Shown: positions 39,705-48,876, counted from the stretch's first letter. The stretch is DNA of 64,000 bases from an uncultured Desulfobacter sp. (GCF_963664415.1 NZ_OY761445.1:496001-560000), one strand, 5' to 3'. Made by a program: numbers and translations. The notes: a model not told the origin generated them from the letters alone.

Positions 39705-40307
39705 TTACTGGGTCACCTTGCCACGCAGATATTTGGTAATCCTTCTTTTCAGCTTTGGATTTGCCAGAATATGCTTTTCCAGGTTCGGATAACCGCCTCT
39801 GAACCATACAACCTGATCCACACCAAGTCCGTAATCTTTTACGGATCTTAATGCAGCGTTGTAGCTCCTGTGACATTTTGGCCCCTGGCAGAAAAAAATA
39901 ACGGTAACAGAGTTAATATCCGGATCAATTGTCTTCATAGCCGCCAAAAGTTTATCTTTGGTAATGGCATTTGGGGCATCCGCTTCGGGAATGGCTTCCC
40001 CCTGGAGATCACATACCAGATTTACGGCACTTCTTGTTGTGCCGATATCAAGAAATGATCCAGGCCTTGTATCCACCCAAAGATATTTCGCCTTTTTTTC
40101 TTTCAGAGCGACAATGGCCTCCTCAACGTCCCAGATGGCAATACCGGAGGGAAGCATTTTAAGGTTAGGCTCTAAAAAATGTGCGGGAATTTTGCCTTTG
40201 GCGACCTCTTCACACTCTTTGCATTCAGTGGCTGCGGAAACCAGGCCGGTCCAGCACAAAAGCATGACACATACGACTAGAAAAAAAGCATACTGTTTTT
40301 TTAACAT
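39705..40307 (-). CDS. Secreted rhodanese-like protein
   Basis: 200 residues with a cleavable signal peptide (FFLVVCVMLLCWTGLVSA). A CxxC pair (ECKECEE) lies just after it. The rhodanese domain has YLWVDTRPGSFLDIG and the active loop FFCQGPKCHRSYNAA with the catalytic cysteine. WFRGGYPNLEKH resembles the end of periplasmic rhodaneses. Probably a sulfur carrier or thiol handler in the periplasm. GGAGG before ATG. Confidence 0.9.
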   Translation of the reverse strand: MLKKQYAFFLVVCVMLLCWTGLVSAATECKECEEVAKGKIPAHFLEPNLKMLPSGIAIWDVEEAIVALKEKKAKYLWVDTRPGSFLDIGTTRSAVNLVCDLQGEAIPEADAPNAITKDKLLAAMKTIDPDINSVTVIFFCQGPKCHRSYNAALRSVKDYGLGVDQVVWFRGGYPNLEKHILANPKLKRRITKYLRGKVTQ

Positions 40308-40757
40308 GTAATCCTCCTAATGAATTGGAAACATAAAACATATTCTGAAAGCGCCGGCAATAAAACACCAAGAGGTACTTTTGATATCTACAACCAAACG
40401 CTAAAATCCGAATATGGGTTACGAATTGAAAATTTTAACCTGTTGTAATCTTTTCTTACGAAAAATCAGGCAACAAAAACAAATTGATAGTTGAATATTT
40501 TCCAATCATTATTAATGATGAACGATTCTTTTGTCAAGACATCCCATCGAATAAAACTTATCGTTCGAAAAAATTCATTATCTGCCTGCTGCTCTGCCTT
40601 GTTCTTGAACCAAAAACAGATTATAATTGATGATCCTGTAAAGATTTTATACCAATTCTTGCGATACGAACAATACGTTATTGAGATCTAGTACGAAAAC
40701 CCGGCAGGTTACTGCTGAAGGTTCACTCAACACCCATAGCAGACGAGGAAGCGTTGC
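40308..40757. other. Divergent intergenic region, no gene recognised
   Basis: 450 bp between two divergently read genes. An open frame from TTG 40491 (66 codons) has no family features and was not called. Promoters for both flanking genes must lie here, but no clear consensus pair was seen. Confidence 0.45.
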
Positions 40758-42563
40758 ATGAAATGTATCAATCTTGTCTATAAAAATACTGACGATTTAA
40801 CGAAAATTCGGAACGAATTAAACGGTTATTCACCTGAAAATATCCTTATTCAGGTGTTTTGCGGTATTTCAGATTTAGACAAGGTGAACCACCTTCGATT
40901 GCTGCTTTGTAGACTGTTTCCCGGTAGTGTTGTAATCGGTGCAAGCTCAGCCGGGGAAATTTTAGGTGCAACCGTTGTGGAAAGATCTGTTGTAATAAGC
41001 TTCACCGCCTTTGAAAAAACCAAAGTTGCATCTGCTTTAATCCCCCATAATGATGATTTACAAGCCGGGGGGAAAGAGATGGGAAAAGCGCTCAAAGACA
41101 AAGAAGCAAACGTGATCATTGTCTTTGGCTGCGGCACGAAAGATGGAAATTTTATCAATGCCTTCCCTTTTCTTGAGGCCTTAAGACGCGAGTTTGACAA
41201 TATTGTCATTGCCGGCGGCATGGCCGGTGGATATAACGAGTTGGCAAGCCGGGTGTTTGTGTTTACGGAACAGGATCTCACTGAACACGGGTTTGCTGCG
41301 GCAACACTCTCAGGGCCCAATCTATGCGTTAACACGGCCCATAATTTAAGCTGGACGCCCATTGGAAAAACAATGACGGTCACACAGGCAGAAGGTCACA
41401 GGCTCCACAGCATTGATAACAAATCCATCAAAGATATATACCTGCAGTATCTGGGCATTGAACCCCATCCTTCATCTGTATACCTGGTGAATTATTTTCC
41501 TCTTATGTTTGAAAGAGGCGGCATGCATGTAACCAATCCGGTCTGGTCTATAAATCCTGACGGTTCTTTTAACGTAGTGAAACAATTTTATACCGGAGAG
41601 CAGGTGCGTTTCAGTTATTGTGATGCAGGTCTTCAGGAGGAGGGGGCCGGACGGATGGGAAGAGAACTGGCCGGATATGAACCTGATGCCTTTTTCGTGT
41701 ACTCCTGTGAATACAGAAAAACGCTTTTTGAAGATGATATTGTGGTCGATATGGCAGCCTTGAAGTGCAGCCCCTGCTCGGCCGGTTTTTTTACTTTTGG
41801 CGAATGCTATACCGATAAAAAAAATAGACTGAGTTTTCTACATCAGACGATGACTGTTCTGGCCCTGTCCGAATCAGACACCTGCAAAATATTTTACGAA
41901 GAAGAAACTTGTGCTGAAAAAATCGAACTGCCAAAAGTAAATTTAAGACGATTTCGAATTTTAAAATCCATGAGCCACCTTGTGAGCAGCACGACCCAGG
42001 AACTGGAACAAACAAACAGACTGCTTGAAAAACTTGCCAATAAGGATGGCCTGACAGGACTCTTTAACCGCCGATTTTTCGATGACACCCTGGCGCATCG
42101 GCTCAAAGAGCACAGCCGCACAGAGGCGCCTTTGTCCCTGATACTAATGGATGTTGATTTTTTCAAACAGTTCAATGATCAATACGGTCATGTGGCCGGA
42201 GACGACTGTCTGCGCGCGATCGCAACGCTCCTTAAAAAACTGATGAGACGGGATGCTGATATGGCATTTCGTTACGGGGGAGAGGAGTTTAGTTGTATTC
42301 TGCCGGCTACGGCACATCCAGGTGCGTTAAAAACAGCGGAAACCATCAGATCCGGCGTTGAAAACCTGGCCATTCCTCACACGACATCAAAGGAAGCCGA
42401 GTTAGTAACTGTCAGTTTGGGCGTCATCACCCTGACCGACGATCGAAACATCTCTGCCCAGGAGCTGACGGATGCCTGCGACCAGCTGCTCTATGAAGCC
42501 AAACATGGGGGTAGGAACCGTTTGCAAGGAAGAAATTTGATAGGCACAGACAATAATCTATAA
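40758..42563 (+). CDS. FIST sensor-diguanylate cyclase
   Basis: 601 residues. The N-terminal FIST domain (about 25-215; LFPGSVVIGASSAGEILG, VIAGGMAGGYNE) and FIST_C domain (about 220-365; YLGIEPHPSSVYLVNYFPLM, VYSCEYRKTLF) bind small ligands such as amino acids. A coiled linker leads to the GGDEF domain with DGLTGLFNRR, DVDFFKQFNDQYGH and the intact active site RYGGEEF. An inhibitory I-site RDAD lies upstream. It makes c-di-GMP and could feed LapD. No transmembrane helix, so cytosolic. Confidence 0.94.
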   Translation: MKCINLVYKNTDDLTKIRNELNGYSPENILIQVFCGISDLDKVNHLRLLLCRLFPGSVVIGASSAGEILGATVVERSVVISFTAFEKTKVASALIPHNDDLQAGGKEMGKALKDKEANVIIVFGCGTKDGNFINAFPFLEALRREFDNIVIAGGMAGGYNELASRVFVFTEQDLTEHGFAAATLSGPNLCVNTAHNLSWTPIGKTMTVTQAEGHRLHSIDNKSIKDIYLQYLGIEPHPSSVYLVNYFPLMFERGGMHVTNPVWSINPDGSFNVVKQFYTGEQVRFSYCDAGLQEEGAGRMGRELAGYEPDAFFVYSCEYRKTLFEDDIVVDMAALKCSPCSAGFFTFGECYTDKKNRLSFLHQTMTVLALSESDTCKIFYEEETCAEKIELPKVNLRRFRILKSMSHLVSSTTQELEQTNRLLEKLANKDGLTGLFNRRFFDDTLAHRLKEHSRTEAPLSLILMDVDFFKQFNDQYGHVAGDDCLRAIATLLKKLMRRDADMAFRYGGEEFSCILPATAHPGALKTAETIRSGVENLAIPHTTSKEAELVTVSLGVITLTDDRNISAQELTDACDQLLYEAKHGGRNRLQGRNLIGTDNNL

Positions 42564-42662
42564 TCTTCCCTTCTTATTATTCCCGCCTTGCGGTCAGACT
42601 TGAAAACCACTCCCAAAAAGCTTAGTTTAAGTTGAATATTTTATTTTAGAGGAAACAAATCC

Positions 42663-43361
42663 ATGCTGACACAGACTATTACATTCCCTGCAGCGTTTGC
42701 GGCAGGCCTTCTGTCCTTTCTCTCCCCTTGTGTACTGCCGTTGATCCCGGCCTATTTCAGCTTTATCACAGGGCTCTCTTTAGATGAACTGACCGCTGAC
42801 GACAAAGCGGTACGCAAAAAAGTAATCCTGTCCACTCTGGCCTATGTGGCGGGATTCTCTTTTATTTTTATTTTGTTTGGAGCTTCGGCCTCTTTTCTTG
42901 GGGGGCTTGCCTCCCGGTACTCCTGGGTTGTGCGTTATGTGGGCGGCGGCATCATCCTGATCTTCGGGCTGCACCTGCTCGGCATTATCAACATTAAAAG
43001 TTTTCAGTTTGAACGCAAATTTCATTTCAAAGAAACACCCTTTCATCTGTTTGGCACATTTTTGATCGGCATGGCCTTTGGCGCCGGTTGGAGCCCTTGT
43101 ATCGGCCCGATGCTTGGCAGCATTCTCATTGTGGCAGGCAGCCAGGACACGATACTCAAAGGCATTCTGCTGCTGGCCACCTATTCTGCGGGAATGGCTT
43201 TGCCGTTTATTGTGATATCCATTTTCATCAACTCCATGCTCAGTTTCATGAAAAAGGCCACCCGGGCTATGGGCATCATTAATAAATGTGCCGGAGGGCT
43301 TCTTATTGTCATTGGTTTGCTTTTAATTTTTGACAAATTCCGGCTTCTTGCAGCCTTTTAA
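42663..43361 (+). CDS. ccdA: CcdA/DsbD-type thiol-disulfide membrane protein
   Basis: 232 residues, six transmembrane helices. The two redox cysteines are in LSFLSPCVLPLIPAYFSF and GWSPCIGPMLGSI. It moves reducing power from cytosolic thioredoxin to periplasmic partners such as cytochrome c maturation proteins. Within 20 bp of the following MFS gene, so probably co-transcribed. Confidence 0.93.
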   Translation: MLTQTITFPAAFAAGLLSFLSPCVLPLIPAYFSFITGLSLDELTADDKAVRKKVILSTLAYVAGFSFIFILFGASASFLGGLASRYSWVVRYVGGGIILIFGLHLLGIINIKSFQFERKFHFKETPFHLFGTFLIGMAFGAGWSPCIGPMLGSILIVAGSQDTILKGILLLATYSAGMALPFIVISIFINSMLSFMKKATRAMGIINKCAGGLLIVIGLLLIFDKFRLLAAF

Positions 43362-43378
43362 ATTCCGGACAAAAATTG

Positions 43379-44590
43379 ATGACAATCCGACCGCGTTCGT
43401 TTAACGCATTTATCGGTGTGGCAACGTTCAGCAAACTGATGTTAAATACCGCCCGGCGCATGGTATATCCCTTTGCGCCGGAACTTGCCCGGGGACTTGG
43501 GGTTCCCCTGACAGCTGTAACCTCATTAATCGCCGTCAACCAGGCCACGGCCGTACTTGGCCCTTTGGGCGCACTGTTTGCCGACCGCTATGGAAACAAA
43601 CCTGTATTGCTGTTCGCCGTGGTCCTGTGTTTTATCGGGTGTTTGGGTATTGCCCTGTTTCCCTTATATGGTGTGGTCCTGGCGGGGCTGTTCCTGGCAG
43701 GGCTTGCCAAAAGCCTTTTTGATCCAAGTCTGCAAGCCCAAATCGCCTCCCAGGTTCCCTATGCCCAACGGGGCAAATTTATCGGCATCACGGAAACTTC
43801 ATGGGCCGGAGCCACCCTGTTAACCATCCCCGCAGCCGGCTTTATCATGTCCCATTTTTCCTGGCAGACACCCTTTAAACTTGTGGCCATCCTTACGTTT
43901 GTCTGTTTTTTCTTGCTTCTCAAACTTGCCCCGGGACCGCACCGTTTCCATGGCCGTCTGTCGAACAAAGAAAAAGAGACGAAACGGCTACAGATCAACT
44001 GGAAAACTCTTCTAAAGAACAAAAAGGTGGTCGGTTTACTGATCTTTGTTTTTTTTATGTCCCTGGCCAATGACAATGTGTTTGTCATCTACGGGGTCTG
44101 GCTGGAAAGCGCCTGTGGGATGTCCCTGGCTGAAATCGGTATGAGCACTGTTCTTATCGGCATGGCTGAATTTTTAGCCGAAGGAGGCAGTGCCCTTTTT
44201 TCCGACAGGATCGGTCTTAAAAAATCGGTACTCATGGGTACAGCGGCCACCGCAGTTACATATATGGTGCTTCCTTTCACCGCATCAGGCATCCCCCTGA
44301 TTCTGTCAGGCCTTGGCGCCCTGTTCCTGTTTTTTGAATTTACGCTTGTCTCTTCCATGAGCCTTGGGACTGAACTTGTGCCTGAATTCAGGGCAGCCAC
44401 CATGGCTGCATTTTTTGCCGTAGCCGGAATCGGCAGGATCATCGGAGCATTTTCAGGAGGGCTTATCTGGTCTGTTTACGGCATCAGAGGCATCTGTCTT
44501 TTATCCGGCTTTTGTTCTGTCCTGGCTTTGGCTGCACTGATGGCAGGAACCCGAAGAGAACCCAACGCCCATAAAATAATACACCCCTAA
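43379..44590 (+). CDS. MFS transporter
   Basis: 403 residues with twelve predicted transmembrane helices. The motif GALFADRYGNKPVLL between helices 2 and 3 is the MFS signature, and an RIGLKKSVLMG relative recurs after helix 8. It resembles drug or metabolite efflux carriers; the substrate is not known. ATG 43379 was chosen over the adjoining TTG. Confidence 0.88.
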   Translation: MTIRPRSFNAFIGVATFSKLMLNTARRMVYPFAPELARGLGVPLTAVTSLIAVNQATAVLGPLGALFADRYGNKPVLLFAVVLCFIGCLGIALFPLYGVVLAGLFLAGLAKSLFDPSLQAQIASQVPYAQRGKFIGITETSWAGATLLTIPAAGFIMSHFSWQTPFKLVAILTFVCFFLLLKLAPGPHRFHGRLSNKEKETKRLQINWKTLLKNKKVVGLLIFVFFMSLANDNVFVIYGVWLESACGMSLAEIGMSTVLIGMAEFLAEGGSALFSDRIGLKKSVLMGTAATAVTYMVLPFTASGIPLILSGLGALFLFFEFTLVSSMSLGTELVPEFRAATMAAFFAVAGIGRIIGAFSGGLIWSVYGIRGICLLSGFCSVLALAALMAGTRREPNAHKIIHP

Positions 44591-44630
44591 ACTTACTTCA
44601 CATCTCCATAGAGAAAATCTTTAACAAACT

Positions 44631-45503
44631 TTACCCCATCGTTGCGGATAAAAAGGAAACAAATCCCCGCTTAGTTAAACCAGTAGTGATTCTATATCGT
44701 GTCCCTTCTATACCCGCTTCAGAAAAATCCACTTTGCCATCCTGGGGGGTATAGCCTCTCCATGGAGTGGCGCGCGGCCGAAAAGCTGTTAACCGAATAA
44801 GTTCATTATTTTCAAGAACAAAAAAGCATTGAATAATCGACGTTCTCCCCCAGATCTTGAAAACCAATTTCCCAGTATACGCCATAGGTGCAATATCTGA
44901 ATATTTATATTTTTGGGGATTTAGGCCATCCTGCACGGCATCTTTAAATCGATATGCTTTAGATGCACAAATGACATCTTCTTTTTTTAGCGCGGCATAT
45001 GTAAAATTTTTTTCTTTAACGCTTGGTTGCATAAACCTAAAAATAGACCGGGTTTCACAATACGCAATAAATTCTTCAGCATCTTTTTTAGGAAATTTTC
45101 GTTGAATCAATAGCTTACCGGATTCGGGGCAAGTTTGTTGGGAACAAAAAGACCGTTCCAAAAAATTGGTACCCGGGGTGCTTTTTATCTTTTGAATTCT
45201 TTTAATGGACACGCCCAAACGGTTTGCTATCTCACTAAAGGAATAAGCATCTTGATATAGGCGATTAAATGCTTGTAAAGATGATACGGACACTCTAACA
45301 TTCGGCGTGTTCGCACTTGTATCAACGCCAGAAAAAATATCCGAGTGATTATCTATAATTTGTAATGCTTGAATCGGACCAACCCCTATGACAACCGCCG
45401 CATCTTCCAACGAACATGTTTCATTCATTACATTCTGACTCCGGACACACAAAGCGCCTCTATCCGTATACCCCAAATTATTATTAGTAAACCGCTCGGC
45501 CAA
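44631..45503 (-). CDS. Unknown protein with HTH-like segments, start uncertain
   Basis: 290 residues from TTG 45503. The same frame stays open 30 more codons, up to the stop at 45594-45596, and that part also looks coding (FAIGINEPIGIELPIAEKP), yet it has no ATG, GTG or TTG start with a ribosome site. Two helix-turn-helix-like stretches are visible: CSLEDAAVVIGVGPIQALQII and AYSFSEIANRLGVSIKRIQKI. A CxxxxC pair (SFCSQQTCPE) follows. No family is recognised. It lies 14 bp beyond the gene at 45610 and may be its partner, or a 5'-damaged gene. Confidence 0.55.
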   Translation of the reverse strand: MAERFTNNNLGYTDRGALCVRSQNVMNETCSLEDAAVVIGVGPIQALQIIDNHSDIFSGVDTSANTPNVRVSVSSLQAFNRLYQDAYSFSEIANRLGVSIKRIQKIKSTPGTNFLERSFCSQQTCPESGKLLIQRKFPKKDAEEFIAYCETRSIFRFMQPSVKEKNFTYAALKKEDVICASKAYRFKDAVQDGLNPQKYKYSDIAPMAYTGKLVFKIWGRTSIIQCFFVLENNELIRLTAFRPRATPWRGYTPQDGKVDFSEAGIEGTRYRITTGLTKRGFVSFLSATMG

Positions 45504-45609
45504 GACGTTAAACCGGATGGCATGGGAGGGCTTTTCAGCAATGGGGAGTTCTATCCCAATTGGCTCATTTATTCCAATCGCAAATTTTATTCTTTAAGGG
45601 ATTGATTTT

Positions 45610-45948
45610 CTAAAATTGATCGAACCAATTCTCTAATTCGTTAAAATTGTCTTTGTTTGAATAGTATTTTTGGACCATACGAGCTTCTTTTCTTGTTAAG
45701 TTTTTTTTCATTTTATAAAAGTACAATGAGCTAAAAGATATACTATTTTCATGATTTTTCACAATTTGATCTAAAGTATTATAGATATTTTCTTCAGAAT
45801 CATTATTCGATACAAACGCAAGCCACAATATCTTTGACAATCCCAAAGATGCTTGTTTTTGATCTGATGTGGTCGCTGCTCTTGTCATAGGATATGAAAA
45901 TTTATTAAATAGCTTTTCAATTTCTTCTTTTTTTATTGTTTTGCTCAT
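45610..45948 (-). CDS. Small hypothetical helical protein
   Basis: 112 residues, ATG with a weak AAAGGC site. It is charged, mostly helical and AT-rich in codon use, without membrane segments. Motif-like features are KEEIEKLFNKFSYPMTRAAT and the C-terminal NFNELENWFDQF. No family recognised. Being upstream of another unknown gene and next to an IS element, it may be part of an accessory module. Confidence 0.55.
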   Translation of the reverse strand: MSKTIKKEEIEKLFNKFSYPMTRAATTSDQKQASLGLSKILWLAFVSNNDSEENIYNTLDQIVKNHENSISFSSLYFYKMKKNLTRKEARMVQKYYSNKDNFNELENWFDQF

Positions 45949-46069
45949 TTACAGTATGCCTTTATATTGGGAGTATATTTTTTAGCCAACAGTTAATTAG
46001 GCCGATATGGTTATAGTAGATTATGTCTCTTCATGTTTATATCAATCCTCATTTTGGGAACAATAAAGC

Positions 46070-46090
46070 CCGCCCGAAGGGCGCTAAGTT
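46070..46090 (-). terminator. Short GC-rich hairpin facing minus-strand transcripts
   Basis: On the minus strand AGCGCCC-TTC-GGGCGGGCT (one bulge) is followed by TTATTGTT. It would stop transcription from the IS3 element before the gene at 45948. Confidence 0.5.
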
Positions 46091-46374
46091 CATTGGAAAT
46101 TATCTGATATCTTCTGTCGGATCAAGTCTAAGTTTTTACATTTATTTTTTCAGAATCCTTACCATGCAGTCTGAAGTGGACCCAATGTCAAGACCGATTT
46201 TGACTTTTTTTAAGCTACATTTTTCTGGAATTCCTTGTCAGATCTGGCGGTGACGCCCTCCTTCCTTACCAGATTTCTATTGCTATTTCATAAAATCATG
46301 ATACTGTGGCCACCGCCAGTTCGGAGGATAGGGAAATGCTGGGAAGCAACCCGAGCGCCGTGACTGGTGACGAG

Positions 46375-46426
46375 AACATGGGGGACAGTATGCACTCCGA
46401 TGTATGCTGTCCTTCCCCCATGTTTT
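46375..46426. terminator. Long hairpin in the 3' region of the IS3 element
   Basis: Outer arms AACATGGGGG/CCCCCATGTT and an inner arm pair built on GGACAG…CTGTCC fold with a 4-nt bulge. The plus strand ends in a T run, so it would work as a terminator for rightward transcription entering the IS. Confidence 0.55.
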
Positions 46427-46509
46427 TGTCCTTAATGCGTAAAATCCTCGCGCCTTAGCGCGAAATTAATACCCCGTAGGGTCCGCCGGAGGCATTTGGC
46501 CTTCATCCT

Positions 46510-47346
46510 TTAAACCGCATGGTAGATTGCCATTGGCACCTTATATCCCAGGGCCTGGTGGAGCCTTTCCTGATTGTAAAACCTTATAAATGCTTTCAAC
46601 GATTGGTAGGCTTCATTCATTGTACGGTAATCCTTCAGATAGATTTCCTCGTATTTTATGGTTCGCCACAGTCGTTCTACAAAAACATTGTCAAGGGCCC
46701 TGCCTTTTGAATCCATGCTGATTTTGACATTTTTATCTTGCAGTATTTTCAAATATTTCAGAGAAGTAAATTGACTTCCCTGATCTGTGTTAAAAATGCC
46801 AGGTGTCGAGAACCGTAATGCTTCCTCAAGGGCCTCAATGCAGAATGTGTTTTCCATTGTGTTACTGAGGCGCCATGACAGGACATACCTGCTGAACCAA
46901 TCCATTACGGCGGTTAAATACATAAATCCATTACCAATTCTGATATATGTGATGTCGGTGCTCCACACCTGATTCGGCTTATCAATTACGATATCTTTCA
47001 GCAAATAAGGGTAGATTTTATGGTTTTCATTTCTCCTTGTTGTCTTTGGTTTCGGGTAAATGGCTTCGATCCGCATCAGCCTCATCAGGCGTTGTACCCG
47101 CTTCCTGTTTACCAAATGCCCCTGGCTGTTCAGGTAGGCCGTGAGCCTCCGGCTTCCGTAAAAGGGAGTTTTGGTATGCTGCTCATCCAATAAATCCATA
47201 AGGGAGAGCGTATACGAATCCAATGTTTTGGGCTTGTAATACAAGGCCCCTTTTGAAACCTTGAGTAACTCACATTGCCTGTTAATACTGATTCCTGAGT
47301 GATTTCTATCTATTAGTTCCCTTCTATCAGAGATTGATTGTATCAC
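46510..47346 (-). CDS. IS3-family transposase OrfB (DDE integrase)
   Basis: 278 residues as a separate frame. The N-terminal HTH_21-like part has TPFYGSRRLTAYLNSQG and VNRKRVQRLMRLM. The rve catalytic domain shows all three acidic residues: D in WSTDITYI, D in FNTDQGSQFTS, E in VFVERLWRTIK. Normally made as an OrfAB fusion by -1 frameshifting on the A run at 47349-47357 (minus strand). Looks intact. Confidence 0.93.
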   Translation of the reverse strand: MIQSISDRRELIDRNHSGISINRQCELLKVSKGALYYKPKTLDSYTLSLMDLLDEQHTKTPFYGSRRLTAYLNSQGHLVNRKRVQRLMRLMRIEAIYPKPKTTRRNENHKIYPYLLKDIVIDKPNQVWSTDITYIRIGNGFMYLTAVMDWFSRYVLSWRLSNTMENTFCIEALEEALRFSTPGIFNTDQGSQFTSLKYLKILQDKNVKISMDSKGRALDNVFVERLWRTIKYEEIYLKDYRTMNEAYQSLKAFIRFYNQERLHQALGYKVPMAIYHAV

Positions 47347-47611
47347 CCTTTTTTTTTAACCAGTCATTCTCAACTTTGAGCTGACCTATTTGCTTATACA
47401 ATTCGTCTATCAATTTTTGATTATCATTTTCGGTTTTCTTTTTTGCAGTTGAAAATACACCTGGTAATCCTTCTAAGGCTTCTTTCTTCCACCTTGTCAG
47501 CAAGGATCTGTGAACTTCATATTTAGATGATAACTCAGCTACTGTGTCCTGTTCTCGAATCATTTGAATTGCAATTTTAGCTTTGAACTTTCCGGTGTAG
47601 TTTTTCCTCAT
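47327..47611 (-). CDS. IS3-family transposase OrfA
   Basis: 94 residues: helix-turn-helix (YTGKFKAKIAIQMIREQDTVAELSSKYEVHRSLLTRWKKE) and a leucine-zipper-like helix (DNQKLIDELYKQIGQLKVENDWLKKK). It ends in a nine-A slippery run that overlaps orfB by 20 bp. Confidence 0.92.
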   Translation of the reverse strand: MRKNYTGKFKAKIAIQMIREQDTVAELSSKYEVHRSLLTRWKKEALEGLPGVFSTAKKKTENDNQKLIDELYKQIGQLKVENDWLKKKGDTINL

Positions 47612-47931
47612 GAACCTCCTTTTTCGGTAAAAATTTGAACCGGGCTTTTAACACCTTATGTGTAGCTTAGCAACTGGTTCAAATTCTGGGGTCCATTATA
47701 GTCATCGCTTTCCTCTATTGTTGTTTCCGACCTATCTTTTATCATTTTTGTCTATGTATTTTTTTCACAAGGTCTGTTTAAGCAAAAGATAGAAAAATTC
47801 AATTGATTGCATAAAAAAATTAGGAGAAACCCTTAGAATTTTTTTCTTAAGCTATTATAAACTTTACAGAGAAATATTTGACTCTAATATGTGTGGCCCC
47901 CCGAAGAAAAAAAATTTGCAAGCCTTTCCAG

Positions 47932-48384
47932 ATGATGTTAATGATTTCATCGTTGATTTTTAATAGTATTGGAATTTTCGATAATTTCTGTAGTTCCAGT
48001 GGGACCCTGATGTGGCACACGTTTCTCAGCTCGAGCGGTGTGGATTACGGAAAAGACATTATTGTGGATGACAATGGAGTTGTTACCGTCAGCGGTTATG
48101 GTGGTGCCACCTGGGGGAATCCGGACAACCCTTTGGGTGGGTTTTATGTTGTTGGCAGTGCGTATGGGGACTGGGGAGCCCCCCTGTCGGAATTCAAAGG
48201 GCTTTATTGTGATGGATTTTTGGCTTGTTTCACCACTAATGAGCTGCCCGCTTGTTTAGGAGATTTTGATGAAGATGGCGATCTGGACGGCCAAGACTTG
48301 GCCGCACAAGCGGCTGATGGTGATAGTCCAGTCATTATAGCGGCAGAGTTTGCCGCCGAATTCGGCAGAACCGACTGCCCCTGA
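47932..48384 (+). pseudogene. Truncated SBBP beta-propeller protein with dockerin-like tail
   Basis: About 150 residues from ATG 47932. One SBBP-type repeat is readable (WHTFLSSSGVDYGKDIIVDDNGVVTVSGYGG, ATWGNPDNP), plus part of another (GSAYGDWGAP). The end is a calcium-binding dockerin-like motif, GDFDEDGDLDGQDLAA, then EFGRTDCP. Full proteins of this kind have many repeats and a signal peptide, which are missing. The 5' end lies 180-240 bp from the IS3 element, which may have removed the rest. Confidence 0.6.
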
Positions 48385-48508
48385 CCCTATAAATGCAATC
48401 ACTGCTCATAATTTTCATGTTCTGTTGCTCCCAGATGAATAGGATGAAATTTATAGTAAAAACCGATAACCATTGGGTGCAGGAGAGCCCACCGATAGCG
48501 CGTCAGTC

Positions 48509-48529
48509 CATCTAACACACACGTTAGGC
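48509..48529 (+). other. Cassette-like left boundary (GTTAGGC)
   Basis: GTTAGGC (48523-48529) fits the integron core site GTTRRRY. Together with flanking bases it forms CGTTAGGCG, the exact reverse complement of CGCCTAACG at 48876-48884. ATCTAAC (RYYYAAC type) lies just before it. The preceding 60 bp resemble the body of an attC site only loosely. Confidence 0.35.
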
Positions 48530-48547
48530 GAAACATACATATGTAAA

Positions 48548-48871
48548 ATGAAACATTTATATTTTGGCATACTTGATACCGACACATTAAAGAGCGTTGA
48601 CGTTATTTGGGAAAAATCATTTTCCTTAAATAGTGCGACGTTTGATGTGTCACTTTGGGCCGGTGATACCACTGGTGCGCCGTTGGACACGGCATGACTC
48701 GATGCCTTTGCCAAGTCGCTGCAAGATCTGTCTGCGCTGGACATTTATGCTCATCAACAATTGGCAGCAATGCTGAAAGAAGACAAATCCTACATCGAAT
48801 ACCACACTGAAGAATTGGCCGTAAAGCTAACTGCGGAAAATCAGCTTGTTGCCATTGACTGGGAAAGTTAA
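48548..48871 (+). pseudogene. DUF2004-like gene interrupted by in-frame TGA
   Basis: ATG 48548 opens MKHLYFGILDTDTLK, then SATFDVSLWAGDTTGAPLDTA, and meets TGA at 48695. The same frame continues without a break as LDAFAKSLQDLSALD … SYIEYHTEELAVKL and stops at 48869. Both halves together give about 107 residues like DUF2004 proteins of unknown, possibly immunity-like function. A CGA-to-TGA nonsense change is the simplest explanation; selenocysteine is a remote alternative. Cassette-like sequences flank the gene. Confidence 0.6.
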
Positions 48872-48876
48872 GAGAC

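Larger units (their letters stand above)
46177..47695 (-). mobile_element. IS3-family insertion sequence
   Basis: Two overlapping transposase frames lie between TGGACCC-starting ends: 46177 (TGGACCCAATGTCAAGACC) and, inverted, 47695 (TGGACCCCAGAATTTGAACC). The ends match only partly, and no target duplication is visible. The left non-coding segment (46177-46509) is unusually long for IS3 and contains a strong hairpin, so the left boundary is provisional. Confidence 0.55.

Noticed and set aside
47327..47611. IS3 orfA/orfB overlap as a damaging frameshift
   Set aside because: The nine-A run followed by G at the junction is the usual programmed -1 frameshift signal of IS3 elements, so the split is normal.
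48695..48697. TGA as a selenocysteine codon
   Set aside because: No convincing hairpin with the expected apical G-U/UUCCG-type loop right after the TGA was seen; a CGA-to-TGA mutation is simpler. Kept only as a check in the findings.
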